DNA from: UBA1941 sp046329555
Lineage (GTDB): Bacteria > Bacteroidota > Bacteroidia > Chitinophagales > LD1
Length of the DNA stretch: 64,000 bases
Reading direction: 5' to 3'
Assembly (NCBI GenBank): GCA_046329555.1
Contig: JAXLUK010000005.1
Coordinates: forward strand, 216,825-280,824
Shown piece by piece: positions 43,370 through 51,415 of this stretch. How positions within the stretch are numbered: position 1 is the first letter of the stretch; each line of letters starts with the position of its first letter. The notes under the pieces were generated by a model. The model was not told the origin of the DNA, made no database searches, and saw only the letters and a list, made by a program, of their open reading frames with translations. Both the position numbers and the translations under genes were made by a program.

Positions 43370-43936
43370 ATGAAAAACATCCTGCGCTTTAGCGCCATCA
43401 TCGTCATCGCCTCTATGCTTTCTTCATGCGGTTACAACGGCATGATTGAGCGCCGGGAAGCCGTTACAGCACAATGGTCGAACGTGGAGAACGAATATCA
43501 ACGCCGGGCCAACCTGGTTGGAAATATTGTGGAAACGGTGAAGGCTGCCGGAAAATACGAGCAGGAAACGCTGGAAAAAATTATTCAGGCACGTGCATCG
43601 GCTACGCAAACGAAGATAGATCCCGAGAAATTAACGCAGGAGGATATCGATAAATTCCAGGCAGCGCAAAGTAATTTATCGCGCTTGCTGGTCACTTTCG
43701 AACAATATCCTGATTTGAAAGCAGTTCAAGGCTACACTGATTTGCGCAACGAGTTGACCGATATTGAAAACCGCATTGCGTTTCAGATTAAGAAGTACAA
43801 CGATCTGGCCAATGAATACAATGCTTCCATTCAGACTTTCCCTAATGTAGTAACCTCTAAAATGTTCGGATTCCAACCGAAAGGATATTTCAAAGCCGAA
43901 GCTGGTTCTGAGGTAGCACCAAAAATTAAGCTGTAA
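43370..43936 (+). CDS. LemA family lipoprotein
   Basis: A 188-residue protein with a lipoprotein signal (IVIASMLSSCGYNG, lipobox Cys at about 21) and the LemA fold: long helices with VTAQWSNVENEYQRRANLVG, TVKAAGKYEQETLEKIIQAR, LRNELTDIENRIAFQIKKYN and a C-terminal FPNVVTSKMFGFQPKGYF. LemA proteins are membrane-associated and of uncertain function; in many bacteria they are encoded with TPM-domain proteins, as here, 4 bases upstream of one and sharing an operon with another. A TAACTTTT box at 43337-43344 is a plausible promoter. Confidence 0.9.
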   Translation: MKNILRFSAIIVIASMLSSCGYNGMIERREAVTAQWSNVENEYQRRANLVGNIVETVKAAGKYEQETLEKIIQARASATQTKIDPEKLTQEDIDKFQAAQSNLSRLLVTFEQYPDLKAVQGYTDLRNELTDIENRIAFQIKKYNDLANEYNASIQTFPNVVTSKMFGFQPKGYFKAEAGSEVAPKIKL

Positions 43937-43940
43937 AGTG

Positions 43941-44363
43941 ATGTTCAGCGAATCGGAAAAGCAAGCGATTGTAGCGGCGATTCGCCAGGCGGAAAAGGCA
44001 ACCTCCGGAGAAATCAGAGTGCATGTGCAGCCTAAATGTTCGGAAGATCCGATGCAGGATGCAATTGCTGTTTTTCATCGGCTGAAGATGACAGAAACGG
44101 CAGCGCGGAACGGCGTGTTGGTTTTTCTGGCCACGGAACACCGGAAATTCGCCGTGGTTGGCGATGAGGGAATTCACCGTTTCGTGGGAAACGATTTCTG
44201 GAACGAAACCGCGCAAGTAATGCGACAACATTTTTCGGGCAATGAAATGGTACAAGGTCTTTGTGCTGCTATTTTGTTGATTGGAGAAAAATTGAAACTT
44301 CATTTTCCTTATCAGCAACAGGATACAAATGAATTGAGCGACGAAATCAGCGAGGGCGAATAA
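43941..44363 (+). CDS. TPM-domain protein, cytosolic type
   Basis: About 140 residues with no signal or membrane segment. It has a TPM (YgcG-like) domain: VAAIRQAEKATSGEIRVHVQ, TAARNGVLVFLATEHRKFAV, VGDEGIHRFVGNDFWNETAQ. Domain function is not established; a phosphatase activity is known for a plant relative. The C-terminus is acidic (QDTNELSDEISEGE). GTG 43938 is an alternative start to ATG 43941. It sits between lemA and a membrane-anchored TPM protein; the latter begins one base after its stop. Confidence 0.82.
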   Translation: MFSESEKQAIVAAIRQAEKATSGEIRVHVQPKCSEDPMQDAIAVFHRLKMTETAARNGVLVFLATEHRKFAVVGDEGIHRFVGNDFWNETAQVMRQHFSGNEMVQGLCAAILLIGEKLKLHFPYQQQDTNELSDEISEGE

Positions 44364-44364
44364 C

Positions 44365-45150
44365 GTGAATACAGGAATTACCATAAAGAGAAGAACGATC
44401 AGCAACAGTTTTCTGATGGTGTTGTTCTGTTTTTCCGTCTTGTTGAGCTGGGCGCAAAATATTCCTGCTAAACCAGATCCACCGCAACCGGTGAACGATT
44501 TTGCCGGCTTACTATCTGCCGATGAAGCCCAGCAACTGGATCACAAGTTGCGCGCCTACTACGATTCTACTTCTACCGAAATTGTGATTGTTACAGTTCC
44601 CTCATTAGAGGGTGCGCCTGAAGCGGAATATGCGGCTACGTTGGGCGAAAAATGGGGTGTTGGAAAGAAGGAAAAACACAATGGGGTGGTGATTCTTGTT
44701 TCGAAGAACGACCGCAAGGGATATATCGCAACCGGTTATGGTGTTGAAGATGGATTGAATACAAATGTCTGTCGTCGCATTTACCAAAAAATCATGGTGC
44801 CGAATTTCAAGGCTGGTAATTTTTATGCCGGTTTTGATGAAGCCACAACGGCTATGTTTGAAGTGCTTTCGGGAAAATTTCAGGCGGATGAAGACGATAA
44901 TGAGCAAGCAGATAAAATACCGCTTCCGGTAGTTATCTTCCTGATAATAGTAGTTATAATCCTTGTAATTGTTTTGTCGCGTTTGGGCGGCGGCGGTGGC
45001 GGAACATTTTCACGCCGCGGATGGAATAGAGGACCGTTTTGGCCGGGCGGTGGATTTGGCGGCGGCGGCTTTAGCAGCGGCGGCGGTGGTGGTGGTTTTG
45101 GATTTGGCGGCGGTAGCTTTAGCGGCGGCGGCAGCGGCGGCAGCTGGTAA
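44365..45150 (+). CDS. TPM-domain protein with glycine-rich tail (YgcG-like)
   Basis: A 261-residue protein: signal/anchor (FLMVLFCFSVLLSWAQ), TPM domain (about 40-170, VNDFAGLLSADEAQQLDHKL, TEIVIVTVPSLEG, NGVVILVSKNDRKGYIATGY), a membrane span (PVVIFLIIVVIILVIVLSRL) and a C-terminal glycine/serine tail (RGPFWPGGGFGGGGFSSGG) of about 60 residues. This layout is that of the YgcG family, commonly paired with LemA. The TPM domain would face the periplasm. The start codon is GTG 44365, one base after the preceding stop. A strong terminator follows immediately. Confidence 0.87.
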   Translation: MNTGITIKRRTISNSFLMVLFCFSVLLSWAQNIPAKPDPPQPVNDFAGLLSADEAQQLDHKLRAYYDSTSTEIVIVTVPSLEGAPEAEYAATLGEKWGVGKKEKHNGVVILVSKNDRKGYIATGYGVEDGLNTNVCRRIYQKIMVPNFKAGNFYAGFDEATTAMFEVLSGKFQADEDDNEQADKIPLPVVIFLIIVVIILVIVLSRLGGGGGGTFSRRGWNRGPFWPGGGFGGGGFSSGGGGGGFGFGGGSFSGGGSGGSW

Positions 45151-45187
45151 AAAAGAAGGGCGCTTAAGTAAAGCGCCCTTCTTTTTT
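45149..45187. terminator. Bidirectional rho-independent terminator
   Basis: AAAAAAGAAGGGCGCTT (45149-45165), loop AAGTA, then AAGCGCCCTTCTTTTTT: a 17-bp perfect stem. It overlaps the last codon of the TPM gene and the stop of dnaA, which are convergent, so it serves both. Confidence 0.9.
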
Positions 45188-46625
45188 ATGAAATACTCAT
45201 CTGTATTTTCTTTTGAATCTCACCAACCTGTTCGCGGAATTCTGTGTCGGTATCAATCAGATTCTGTACCGCCTGACACGAGTGAATAACGGTACTGTGA
45301 TCGCGGCCACCAAAGTGTTTTCCAATAACCTTCAATGAATTCTTAGTATAGTTCTTAGCCAGGAACATCGATAACTGACGCGCCTGCACAATCATGCGCT
45401 TGCGGGTTTTTTCTTTGAGGTGATCCATTGGAACGCTGTAGTAATCACAAACCGTTTTCTGGATGTAATCAATAGATACTTCGCGTGAAATACTCTTTAC
45501 AAAGTTCTTGATAATCTTCTTCGCCAAATCAAGATCCACATCTTTTTTATTCAATGAGGCCTGCGCCAACAATGAAATGAGCGCGGCTTCCAGTTCGCGG
45601 ATATTTGTATTGATATTATAGGCAACAAACTCTACCACTTCACGCGGCAGTTCGATGCCATCGGCATACATCTTCTTTTCAAGAATTGCAATCCGCGTTT
45701 CAAAATCCGGAATTTGCAAATCAGCGTTTAATCCCCATTTGAAACGAGACAACAATCTTTCTTCCATGCCTTCCAAGTCGCGCGGAGGACGGTCGGTAGT
45801 TAATACCAACTGCTTTCCGTTCTGGTGCAGATGATTAAAGATATGGAAGAAGATGTCTTGAGTTTTTTCTTTGTTCGAGAAGAACTGGATGTCATCTACA
45901 ATCAACACATCAATAAGTTGATAGAAATGAACGAAGTCGTTAACCGAATTGTTCTTCACCGCATCAAAAAACTGATTGGTAAATTTTTCAGAGGAAACGT
46001 ACAATACGGTTTTGTTAGGGAAGTTTTGCTTCACTTCGTTACCAACCGCCTGAGCCAGGTGCGTTTTTCCTAAACCAACTCCACCATATAATACCAGTGG
46101 ATTGAAGGCTGTGCCACCTGGCTTTTGTGCTACGGCAAAACCGGCACTGCGCGCCAAACGATTGCAGTCGCCTTCTACATAAGAATCAAAATTCAGATTC
46201 GGATTCAACTGCGAATCGATATTGATCTTTTTCAAACCCGGGATGATGAACGGGTTCTTAATAGAGTTGCCTTGCAGGAACAAGGGGAAACTGGAATCAG
46301 GGTTGGCGTTGTTTCCGGTATTGTAGTTAGGATAGTTTACGGTAGAAGGTTTGCTGGAACTGCTGGTGTTTTCTACCACAATGCGATATTCCAGACGGGC
46401 TTCGTTGCCCAATTCACGCTTAATGGTTTTGCGCAGCAGCGATACATAATGTTCTTCCAGCCATTCATAGAAAAACTGACTTGGAACTTGAATCGTTAAT
46501 ACCGTTCCGTTGATTTCTACCGGCTTGATCGGCTCGAACCACGTCTTGAAACTTTGTGCACTCACATTATCCTTTATAATCTCCAGACAGGCATTCCATA
46601 CTTGCGGGGCCGATTTTTGCATCAT
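45186..46625 (-). CDS. dnaA: Chromosomal replication initiator protein DnaA
   Basis: A 479-residue DnaA. Domain I (VWNACLEIIKDNVSAQSFKT WFEPI region, about 8-90), a linker rich in Asn and Ser, domain III AAA+ with Walker A GGVGLGKTH near 183 and Walker B VLIVDDIQFF near 241, and domain IV with the DNA-binding signature GGRDHSTVIHSCQAV near 440. It melts oriC and recruits the replisome. It lies convergent to the lemA operon, sharing a terminator. No dnaN is adjacent, which is common in Bacteroidota. ATG 46622 is an alternative start. Confidence 0.97.
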   Translation of the reverse strand: MMQKSAPQVWNACLEIIKDNVSAQSFKTWFEPIKPVEINGTVLTIQVPSQFFYEWLEEHYVSLLRKTIKRELGNEARLEYRIVVENTSSSSKPSTVNYPNYNTGNNANPDSSFPLFLQGNSIKNPFIIPGLKKINIDSQLNPNLNFDSYVEGDCNRLARSAGFAVAQKPGGTAFNPLVLYGGVGLGKTHLAQAVGNEVKQNFPNKTVLYVSSEKFTNQFFDAVKNNSVNDFVHFYQLIDVLIVDDIQFFSNKEKTQDIFFHIFNHLHQNGKQLVLTTDRPPRDLEGMEERLLSRFKWGLNADLQIPDFETRIAILEKKMYADGIELPREVVEFVAYNINTNIRELEAALISLLAQASLNKKDVDLDLAKKIIKNFVKSISREVSIDYIQKTVCDYYSVPMDHLKEKTRKRMIVQARQLSMFLAKNYTKNSLKVIGKHFGGRDHSTVIHSCQAVQNLIDTDTEFREQVGEIQKKIQMSIS

Positions 46626-46825
46626 GTTATTTATAACGAGTTTTTAAGTGTATAAAAAGGTAAGCGGTTATGGATTGTGTGTGTAAATGTAAAAAACGAT
46701 GTTCAGAAAAAAATTTTTTCTGCTCTTGTTTTTTTAAAAAAATTATCAGTGAGACGCAATTAAAAAATCTTTCAAAAACTACAAGATGTTAGTTGAAAAT
46801 TTTTTTAAAGTTGACAACGTGTTAC
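46626..46825. other. AT-rich region upstream of dnaA
   Basis: A 200-bp AT-rich gap with long A and T runs and a near-perfect palindrome CAGAAAAAA-A-TTTTTTCTG (46704-46722), which could end the JmjC-like transcript. TACCTTTT on the minus strand about 40 bases before the dnaA ATG could be a -7 box. I found no DnaA-box match (TTATnCACA), so I do not call oriC here. Confidence 0.4.
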
Positions 46826-47674
46826 TTAGTTTTCAAAAGGTCTTGCGTATTCATACGCCTTGCGCTCTTTCCACTCATGCCAATGGCGCGGTGCGGCTAG
46901 GTTACAGCCTTTGTCGATGGCAAAATGCGCGGCAATATTGAAAGCGCCGCGCATCCTTGCGCTGAAGTTGTTGTATGACCGCAAGGCCAGTCCGAAACTA
47001 AAATCAAGGTAATGCATGTAATGCCAGTAGCGCGAAGGCATGAAAATGGTTTCGCCGTGTTTTAGGATGGTATCGTAACCTTTTACCATTTTCAAGGCCG
47101 GAAACTTCTCATAATCAGGCTCGCGTGGGTTAATCAGCGATTTCACTGTAAACGGATGATGATAAATTTTGCGCGATTCTTCAGGAGCAAACAACACCAC
47201 CCGCTTATGACCTTCAAACTGCGTCAGGAAAACATTGGCACAATCTATATCGTAGTGGAGCGTTACCTCGCTGCCGGCACCACCGAAAAACATAAAGGGA
47301 AAACGTGTCTCAAAGTTTCCCATGATGGTAGGAAACTGAAAGTGGTTGCGCAACTCAGGTGCAGGTTGGAAGATGTCGTAAAGAAACAAGCGCAAATCGG
47401 TGTTGCCTTGTTCGGTAGCTGCAAGAAAATCACGTAATGGCATTTTGGTGTCAGCTGCCATATAGCCTTTACCAGGCTTCGAGTAATTGCTGCTGTATAC
47501 CGGCACGTCCAGATGGCCGTATTTTGTTTTGAAGAAGGAGGCGTTCCACTGTTGCAACGCAGGCCAGTTTTTGGTGAGATCGGTGAACACCACTGGCTTC
47601 CCGGGCAATAGATATTCTTCCCTAAACGCTTCAGGGGTGAGGTTACTGCGCCGTTCTACATCCTGCAAAAACAT
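46826..47674 (-). CDS. Cupin-like JmjC-type protein (putative Fe(II)/2-oxoglutarate oxygenase)
   Basis: A 282-residue cupin_8 protein. It begins LQDVERRSNLTPEAFREEYL, then KPVVFTDLTKNWPALQQW, typical of the family. Iron ligands: HYD in EVTLHYDIDCANVFLTQFEG and a distal His in SRYWHYMHYLDFSFGLALRS. Members hydroxylate proteins or other substrates; the target here is unknown. The frame continues upstream to 47926, but that part overlaps the neighbouring membrane gene and does not match the family, so ATG 47674 is used. A TATATTTG box at the exact 12-base distance supports it. Confidence 0.88.
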   Translation of the reverse strand: MFLQDVERRSNLTPEAFREEYLLPGKPVVFTDLTKNWPALQQWNASFFKTKYGHLDVPVYSSNYSKPGKGYMAADTKMPLRDFLAATEQGNTDLRLFLYDIFQPAPELRNHFQFPTIMGNFETRFPFMFFGGAGSEVTLHYDIDCANVFLTQFEGHKRVVLFAPEESRKIYHHPFTVKSLINPREPDYEKFPALKMVKGYDTILKHGETIFMPSRYWHYMHYLDFSFGLALRSYNNFSARMRGAFNIAAHFAIDKGCNLAAPRHWHEWKERKAYEYARPFEN

Positions 47675-47686
47675 CCTGCAAATATA
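47675..47686 (-). promoter_or_regulatory. Perfect -7 box of the JmjC-like gene, leaderless register
   Basis: TATATTTG matches TAnnTTTG exactly. Its T is 12 bases before ATG 47674. A TTTC 19 bp upstream of the box resembles the -33 TTTG element. Confidence 0.65.
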
Positions 47687-47724
47687 GCACGAATGCCGTT
47701 CTGCGGAAATAGTATCGCTTGTTT

Positions 47725-48138
47725 TCAACCACGCAGCAACAACAGAAACCCAAGCAGTTCTACCGCAAAATAACCAGCTAAAGTAAATGCGCCTGCATAA
47801 TCTTTGGCAACGCGCTGGCCGAAAAAGAGCGCCAGTAGCGACAACGAACACAAAGTAAGCGAGGTAGCCATCACGCGCTGGTGGCCTCCGGTAATTTCCA
47901 AAATGGCCGCGGCCGCTGAGGTACATCCCGCTAATAACTCCAGCAGCGTAATCACTGGCAACAGTATGCCTACCGTTCCGCGAAGTATGCTGTTGGCAAA
48001 ATGTCCTTCCAGCCAGCTTCGGTTGCTACTGTAATCAAAAACTTTATCCAATCCTGATTGTAGAAATAGTATAGCATTAAAGGTACTGATTAGGAAGAGC
48101 GCCATTTCCCATACCGAATATTGATTGAATAGTGTCAT
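47725..48138 (-). CDS. DoxX/MauE-like small membrane protein
   Basis: A 137-residue protein with four membrane segments (MALFLISTFNAILFLQSGLD, ILRGTVGILLPVITLLELLA, SLTLCSLSLLALFFGQRVA, GYFAVELLGFLLLLRG). The first helix with LQSGLDK and the LxELLAG pattern fit DoxX/MauE-type proteins, which are often linked to redox or thiol chemistry in the envelope. Exact role unknown. The ATG is only 6 bases from the ATG of the divergent yidD gene. Confidence 0.75.
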   Translation of the reverse strand: MTLFNQYSVWEMALFLISTFNAILFLQSGLDKVFDYSSNRSWLEGHFANSILRGTVGILLPVITLLELLAGCTSAAAAILEITGGHQRVMATSLTLCSLSLLALFFGQRVAKDYAGAFTLAGYFAVELLGFLLLLRG

Positions 48139-48144
48139 CTTTGT

Positions 48145-48360
48145 ATGGTGTTGAGTCGTTTATTTATTCTTCTGATTCGCGGATACCAGCTCATGATTTC
48201 CCCGCACCTATCGCAAGCTTGCCGATACACGCCCACCTGCAGTCAGTATGGCATTGAGGCACTGAAAAAACATGGCGCGCTAAAAGGTTTATGGCTAACC
48301 ATCCGCCGTATTAGTTCTTGTCATCCCTGGGGTGGCAGCGGTTACGATCCGGTACCTTAG
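48145..48360 (+). CDS. yidD: Membrane protein insertion efficiency factor YidD
   Basis: A 71-residue YidD. The family signature is intact: FILLIRGYQLMISPHLSQAC, RYTPTCSQYGIEALKKHGAL, KGLWLTIRRISSCHPWGG and a terminal GYDPVP. YidD helps YidC insert membrane proteins. In other bacteria it lies with rnpA/rpmH; here it is alone, head to head with a DoxX-like gene and tail to tail with the biotin carrier gene, whose stop codon abuts its own (TAGCTA). Confidence 0.93.
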   Translation: MVLSRLFILLIRGYQLMISPHLSQACRYTPTCSQYGIEALKKHGALKGLWLTIRRISSCHPWGGSGYDPVP

Positions 48361-48846
48361 CTATTCAAACTCAATCAGTAATTGCCCCTTTTCAACGGCT
48401 TGTCCCTTTTCTACAGCTACTCGTTTGATCACCCCTTCGCGCGGCGACTTCAACGCATTCTCCATTTTCATCGCTTCCAGAATCAGCAACATATCACCTT
48501 TTTGAACGGTTGCACCCGGTTGCACCACCACTTCTCTGATCAAGCCGGGCATCGGCGCCTTAAACGTATTCACCTTCACGCCGCTGCCGCCTGCCATGCC
48601 CATTTGCTGCAATAGTAAATCGTACTTGTCTTTCAGTTGCACTTCGTACTCGTTGCCATTCACCCGAATCACCACGGTTTTTTCTTCCTTATTAAAAGAT
48701 AACACCGTAGCATTAAAGGAAGTGTTGTTCCGAATAATGTGGAAGGTTTGCCCATCTACTTGCAGCAAATCCCAATCGGCTTCCTTGCCATTGATGCCGT
48801 TCTGATCAATTACAAACGACTCGTTTCCAATGATGGCTTTGATCAT
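48361..48846 (-). CDS. Biotin carboxyl carrier protein (acyl-CoA carboxylase type)
   Basis: A 161-residue protein with a biotinyl domain in the last 70 residues: FKAPMPGLIREVVVQPGATV, LILEAMKMENALKSPREGVI with the biotinylated Lys in AMKM. The N-terminal half (VIDQNGINGKEADWDLLQVD) resembles the carrier subunits of propionyl/acetyl-CoA carboxylases or related decarboxylases of this phylum. No carboxylase or transferase gene is adjacent, so its complex is not known from context. BirA at 35875 is a likely modifier. ATG 48846 lies at the leaderless distance from a TATCCTTG box. Confidence 0.87.
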   Translation of the reverse strand: MIKAIIGNESFVIDQNGINGKEADWDLLQVDGQTFHIIRNNTSFNATVLSFNKEEKTVVIRVNGNEYEVQLKDKYDLLLQQMGMAGGSGVKVNTFKAPMPGLIREVVVQPGATVQKGDMLLILEAMKMENALKSPREGVIKRVAVEKGQAVEKGQLLIEFE

Positions 48847-48858
48847 ATTGCAAGGATA
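48847..48858 (-). promoter_or_regulatory. Candidate leaderless promoter box of the biotin carrier gene
   Basis: TATCCTTG, one mismatch from TAnnTTTG, with its T 12 bases before ATG 48846. Confidence 0.45.
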
Positions 48859-48894
48859 AACAAAGTTGGGGTATTCGCGGAGGTAGAAAACTAA

Positions 48895-48906
48895 TATCTT
48901 ACCTGC
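48895..48906 (+). promoter_or_regulatory. Candidate leaderless promoter box of the GNAT gene
   Basis: TATCTTAC, two mismatches from TAnnTTTG, with its T 12 bases before ATG 48907. It forms a compact divergent pair with the biotin carrier promoter. Confidence 0.35.
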
Positions 48907-49410
48907 ATGGAATCCGTGGAGTTTTCAATTGCACAACAAACCGATGCGGCGGCTATAGCCCGGGTTCACATACGTACATGGCAAACTGCTTACGCCACGC
49001 TTTTGTCAAAGGAATATCTGGAAGCCTTGAATGAAACTCAGCGCTATCAGTGGTGGTTACAAATTCTTGCAACACCAAACCATGGTGTTTTCGTGGTGAA
49101 AATTAAACAGGAAGTAGTGGGCTTTATTTCCGTTGGGCCTGCCGAAGGACATTCTGGTTCGGCAGAAGTTTATGCCTTCTATATATTGGAAGAGGCGCAG
49201 CGAAGCGGTTATGGTAACGCACTTTGGCAAATGGCTAGGCAGTGGTTATCAAAACAGGGGTATCAAAGCCTGGTTCTTTGGGTTTTGAAAGAAAATCCCA
49301 GTGTGGCTTTCTATATCAAACAGGGTGGCCAACAACAGCACATCAAGCCGGTTACTATAGGTGGCACTACTTTAGACGAAGTTTGTTATGCCTTCCAACT
49401 CACGAAATAA
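48907..49410 (+). CDS. GNAT family N-acetyltransferase
   Basis: A 167-residue GNAT protein. It opens VEFSIAQQTDAAAIARVHIR and RTWQTAYATLL, has the strand VFVVKIKQEVVGFISVGPAE, and the acetyl-CoA pyrophosphate-binding motif A in FYILEEAQRSGYGNALWQMA (a variant of Q/RxxGxG/A). The end LVLWVLKENPSVAFYIKQGG fits the family. Substrate (amine or protein) unknown. It is followed after about 90 bases by a lipoprotein gene in the same direction. Confidence 0.88.
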   Translation: MESVEFSIAQQTDAAAIARVHIRTWQTAYATLLSKEYLEALNETQRYQWWLQILATPNHGVFVVKIKQEVVGFISVGPAEGHSGSAEVYAFYILEEAQRSGYGNALWQMARQWLSKQGYQSLVLWVLKENPSVAFYIKQGGQQQHIKPVTIGGTTLDEVCYAFQLTK

Positions 49411-49502
49411 TGAGCGGCCTCCAGTGGCGGTAAGTGAACGCTTTTTTTGTCCTTCATTACCGTCTAAACTCTCCACATATTTGCTTCACAAAACATCATT
49501 AT

Positions 49503-51314
49503 ATGTATAAACAACTCAGTTACCTTCTGGTATTTGCTGTTCTATTAATAGCAGGTTGCAAGAAGAAAGAATCTAATCCGAATGTGCTGAAGCAGACCAT
49601 TAAGTTGCATGGCACTGTGGTAGATCAGGATATGAAACCGCTCACTGGCGCCATTGTAGTGTTCGGATCAAAAACATTTATCAGCAACAACGGCTTTTAT
49701 GTTTTTGATGAAGTAACGATGAATGCTGGTCGTCAGGTAGTAAAAGCGTCTATGCCCGGATACTTCGAAGCAGCTATCGGCTTTGAAGCCACACAAAAGG
49801 CTTCTGCTCAGGTGCGCATCGTTTTGGTAAAAAAGAATTTAAGTGGAACGGTAGATGCCACAACCGGTGGAACAGTTGGATCATCTGCACAGGTAGTGTT
49901 ACCAGCGGGTGGATTACAGAACAGCGATGGATCGGCGTTCTCCGGAACCGCCAATCTCTTCACATACCATTTCAATCCGGGCGATGCGAATTTCTCGCGC
50001 ATGACACCCGGTGGCGATTTGAATGCGCGCTCTTCATCAGGAACGGAGCGCCAGTTGATGTCGTATGGCATGATTGCCGTTAAGATGGAAGATGCTTCAG
50101 GTAATCAGTTGGAAGTGGCTTCCGGAAAAACCGCCACTGTGAAATTGCCAATCGACGCTTCGCAATTAGCAACGGCTCCGGCAACTATTAAATTATGGCA
50201 CCTGAATGAAACAACAGGCATTTGGGAAGAAGAAGGAACGGCCACCAAGCAAGGAAGTTTTTACGTTGGAACAGTAACGCACTTTAGCACCTGGAATACC
50301 GACCGCGATGAAGACGTAGCTTGGGTAAAGGGCAAGGTAGTTGATTGCAATGGAAACGTTATTTCCTCGGCCGATGCCAATGTTGCTGATGCCACTCCGG
50401 GCAGTGGCAACCGCCCGCAAAACGGTATTCAACTGGAAAATCAGGGACTCTTCATTATGCGTGTGGCTTCCGGTTTCCCCTTAACCGTTACGGTATATCC
50501 ATATGGCGACCGAAGCAATCCGGTTACGGCCAGCATTCCGGCTTTGTCGCCTGGCCAAACCTATGATATCGGCACGGTGGTAGGCCCATGCGGCAGCAAA
50601 GCCACAGGTACCTTAATAGATGGTAGCGGTAATCCGGTTAGTGGCATGGTGCATGTTGAATCAGGCGATTATCAAACTAACGTAGATGTTTGGAATGGTC
50701 AAATGTCACTTGATCTGGCTTTGAACAAAACCTATACCATTACGCCATACTGTATGAGCGGGGCCATTTTCGGCGATTCAAAAACCGTAACAACCGGAAG
50801 CTCGCCGGGCACCCAATCACTTGGAAATATCACTACCTGCCCGGCCAATGGCACTGGTAATCAGGCCGATATTTCTCAATGCTTTTTCACCGCCAATGGC
50901 GGCACCTTCAGCAACCAATCTTTTCGATTCAACACTACCGGATCCAGCGGTATAGCTGTGTACTCACCAACTGACACCTTGTACGCCATTTCCATTTCTG
51001 GTACGGTTCAGGGCGGTTCTGATAATCTGCAAATGACCATCACCTTGCATGGTAATAGCGCAGGTACTTATACTATCGACAATGGCAACGATGCGCAGGG
51101 GTATGCCACCGTGATTTGTCAGCAGTACAATGGCACCGCGCAAACACAGCGCGCTTTTACGGGTACTTCCGGTACGGTTTCGCTGGTATCCGTGGGTACT
51201 ACCGGCCAAACAGTGAAAGGTACGTTTACCGGCACCTTTGATTACAGCGATAATAGCGGTACGCAGCAGAGTATTTCGGTTACTGGAAGTTTCAATACGA
51301 TTCGGTTCCAATAA
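49503..51314 (+). CDS. Large lipoprotein with carboxypeptidase-regulatory-like domain
   Basis: About 603 residues beginning YKQLSYLLVFAVLLIAGC, a lipoprotein signal with the Cys near 19. Next comes a CarboxypepD_reg-like beta-sandwich (TIKLHGTVVDQDMKPLTGAI, YFEAAIGF) and another such segment (TGTLIDGSGNPVSGMVHVES). The middle (NLFTYHFNPGDANFSRMTPG, VASGKTATVKLPIDASQLAT) and HFSTWNTDRDEDVAWVKGKV are typical of Bacteroidota secreted proteins of this design. It should be in the outer membrane or on the surface; no enzymatic site is seen. The longer frame to 49434 lacks a signal. A terminator at 51339 follows it. Confidence 0.82.
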   Translation: MYKQLSYLLVFAVLLIAGCKKKESNPNVLKQTIKLHGTVVDQDMKPLTGAIVVFGSKTFISNNGFYVFDEVTMNAGRQVVKASMPGYFEAAIGFEATQKASAQVRIVLVKKNLSGTVDATTGGTVGSSAQVVLPAGGLQNSDGSAFSGTANLFTYHFNPGDANFSRMTPGGDLNARSSSGTERQLMSYGMIAVKMEDASGNQLEVASGKTATVKLPIDASQLATAPATIKLWHLNETTGIWEEEGTATKQGSFYVGTVTHFSTWNTDRDEDVAWVKGKVVDCNGNVISSADANVADATPGSGNRPQNGIQLENQGLFIMRVASGFPLTVTVYPYGDRSNPVTASIPALSPGQTYDIGTVVGPCGSKATGTLIDGSGNPVSGMVHVESGDYQTNVDVWNGQMSLDLALNKTYTITPYCMSGAIFGDSKTVTTGSSPGTQSLGNITTCPANGTGNQADISQCFFTANGGTFSNQSFRFNTTGSSGIAVYSPTDTLYAISISGTVQGGSDNLQMTITLHGNSAGTYTIDNGNDAQGYATVICQQYNGTAQTQRAFTGTSGTVSLVSVGTTGQTVKGTFTGTFDYSDNSGTQQSISVTGSFNTIRFQ

Positions 51315-51338
51315 TTGGCTTTTCAATGAAATATTGCG

Positions 51339-51368
51339 TGGCGCCGGAAAAGATCCGGCGCCATTTTT
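51339..51368. terminator. Rho-independent terminator after the lipoprotein gene
   Basis: TGGCGCCGGA-AAAGA-TCCGGCGCCA gives a 10-bp GC-rich stem followed by TTTTTG, 24 bases after the lipoprotein stop. It separates that gene from the GH27 gene. Confidence 0.85.
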
Positions 51369-51403
51369 GTTTCCCCGTACTTCATGGCATAGGGCGTTTT
51401 TTC

Positions 51404-51415
51404 TATCTTGCCGCA
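51404..51415 (+). promoter_or_regulatory. Candidate leaderless promoter box of the GH27 gene
   Basis: TATCTTG then CCGCA; the T is 12 bases before ATG 51416. One T is missing against TAnnTTTG. Confidence 0.4.

Noticed and set aside
46626..46825. oriC upstream of dnaA
   Set aside because: No DnaA-box match was found; AT-rich runs alone are not enough.
47675..47926. N-terminal extension of the JmjC-like gene to 47926
   Set aside because: It overlaps the DoxX-like gene on the same strand and lacks family similarity; ATG 47674 has a perfect -7 box.
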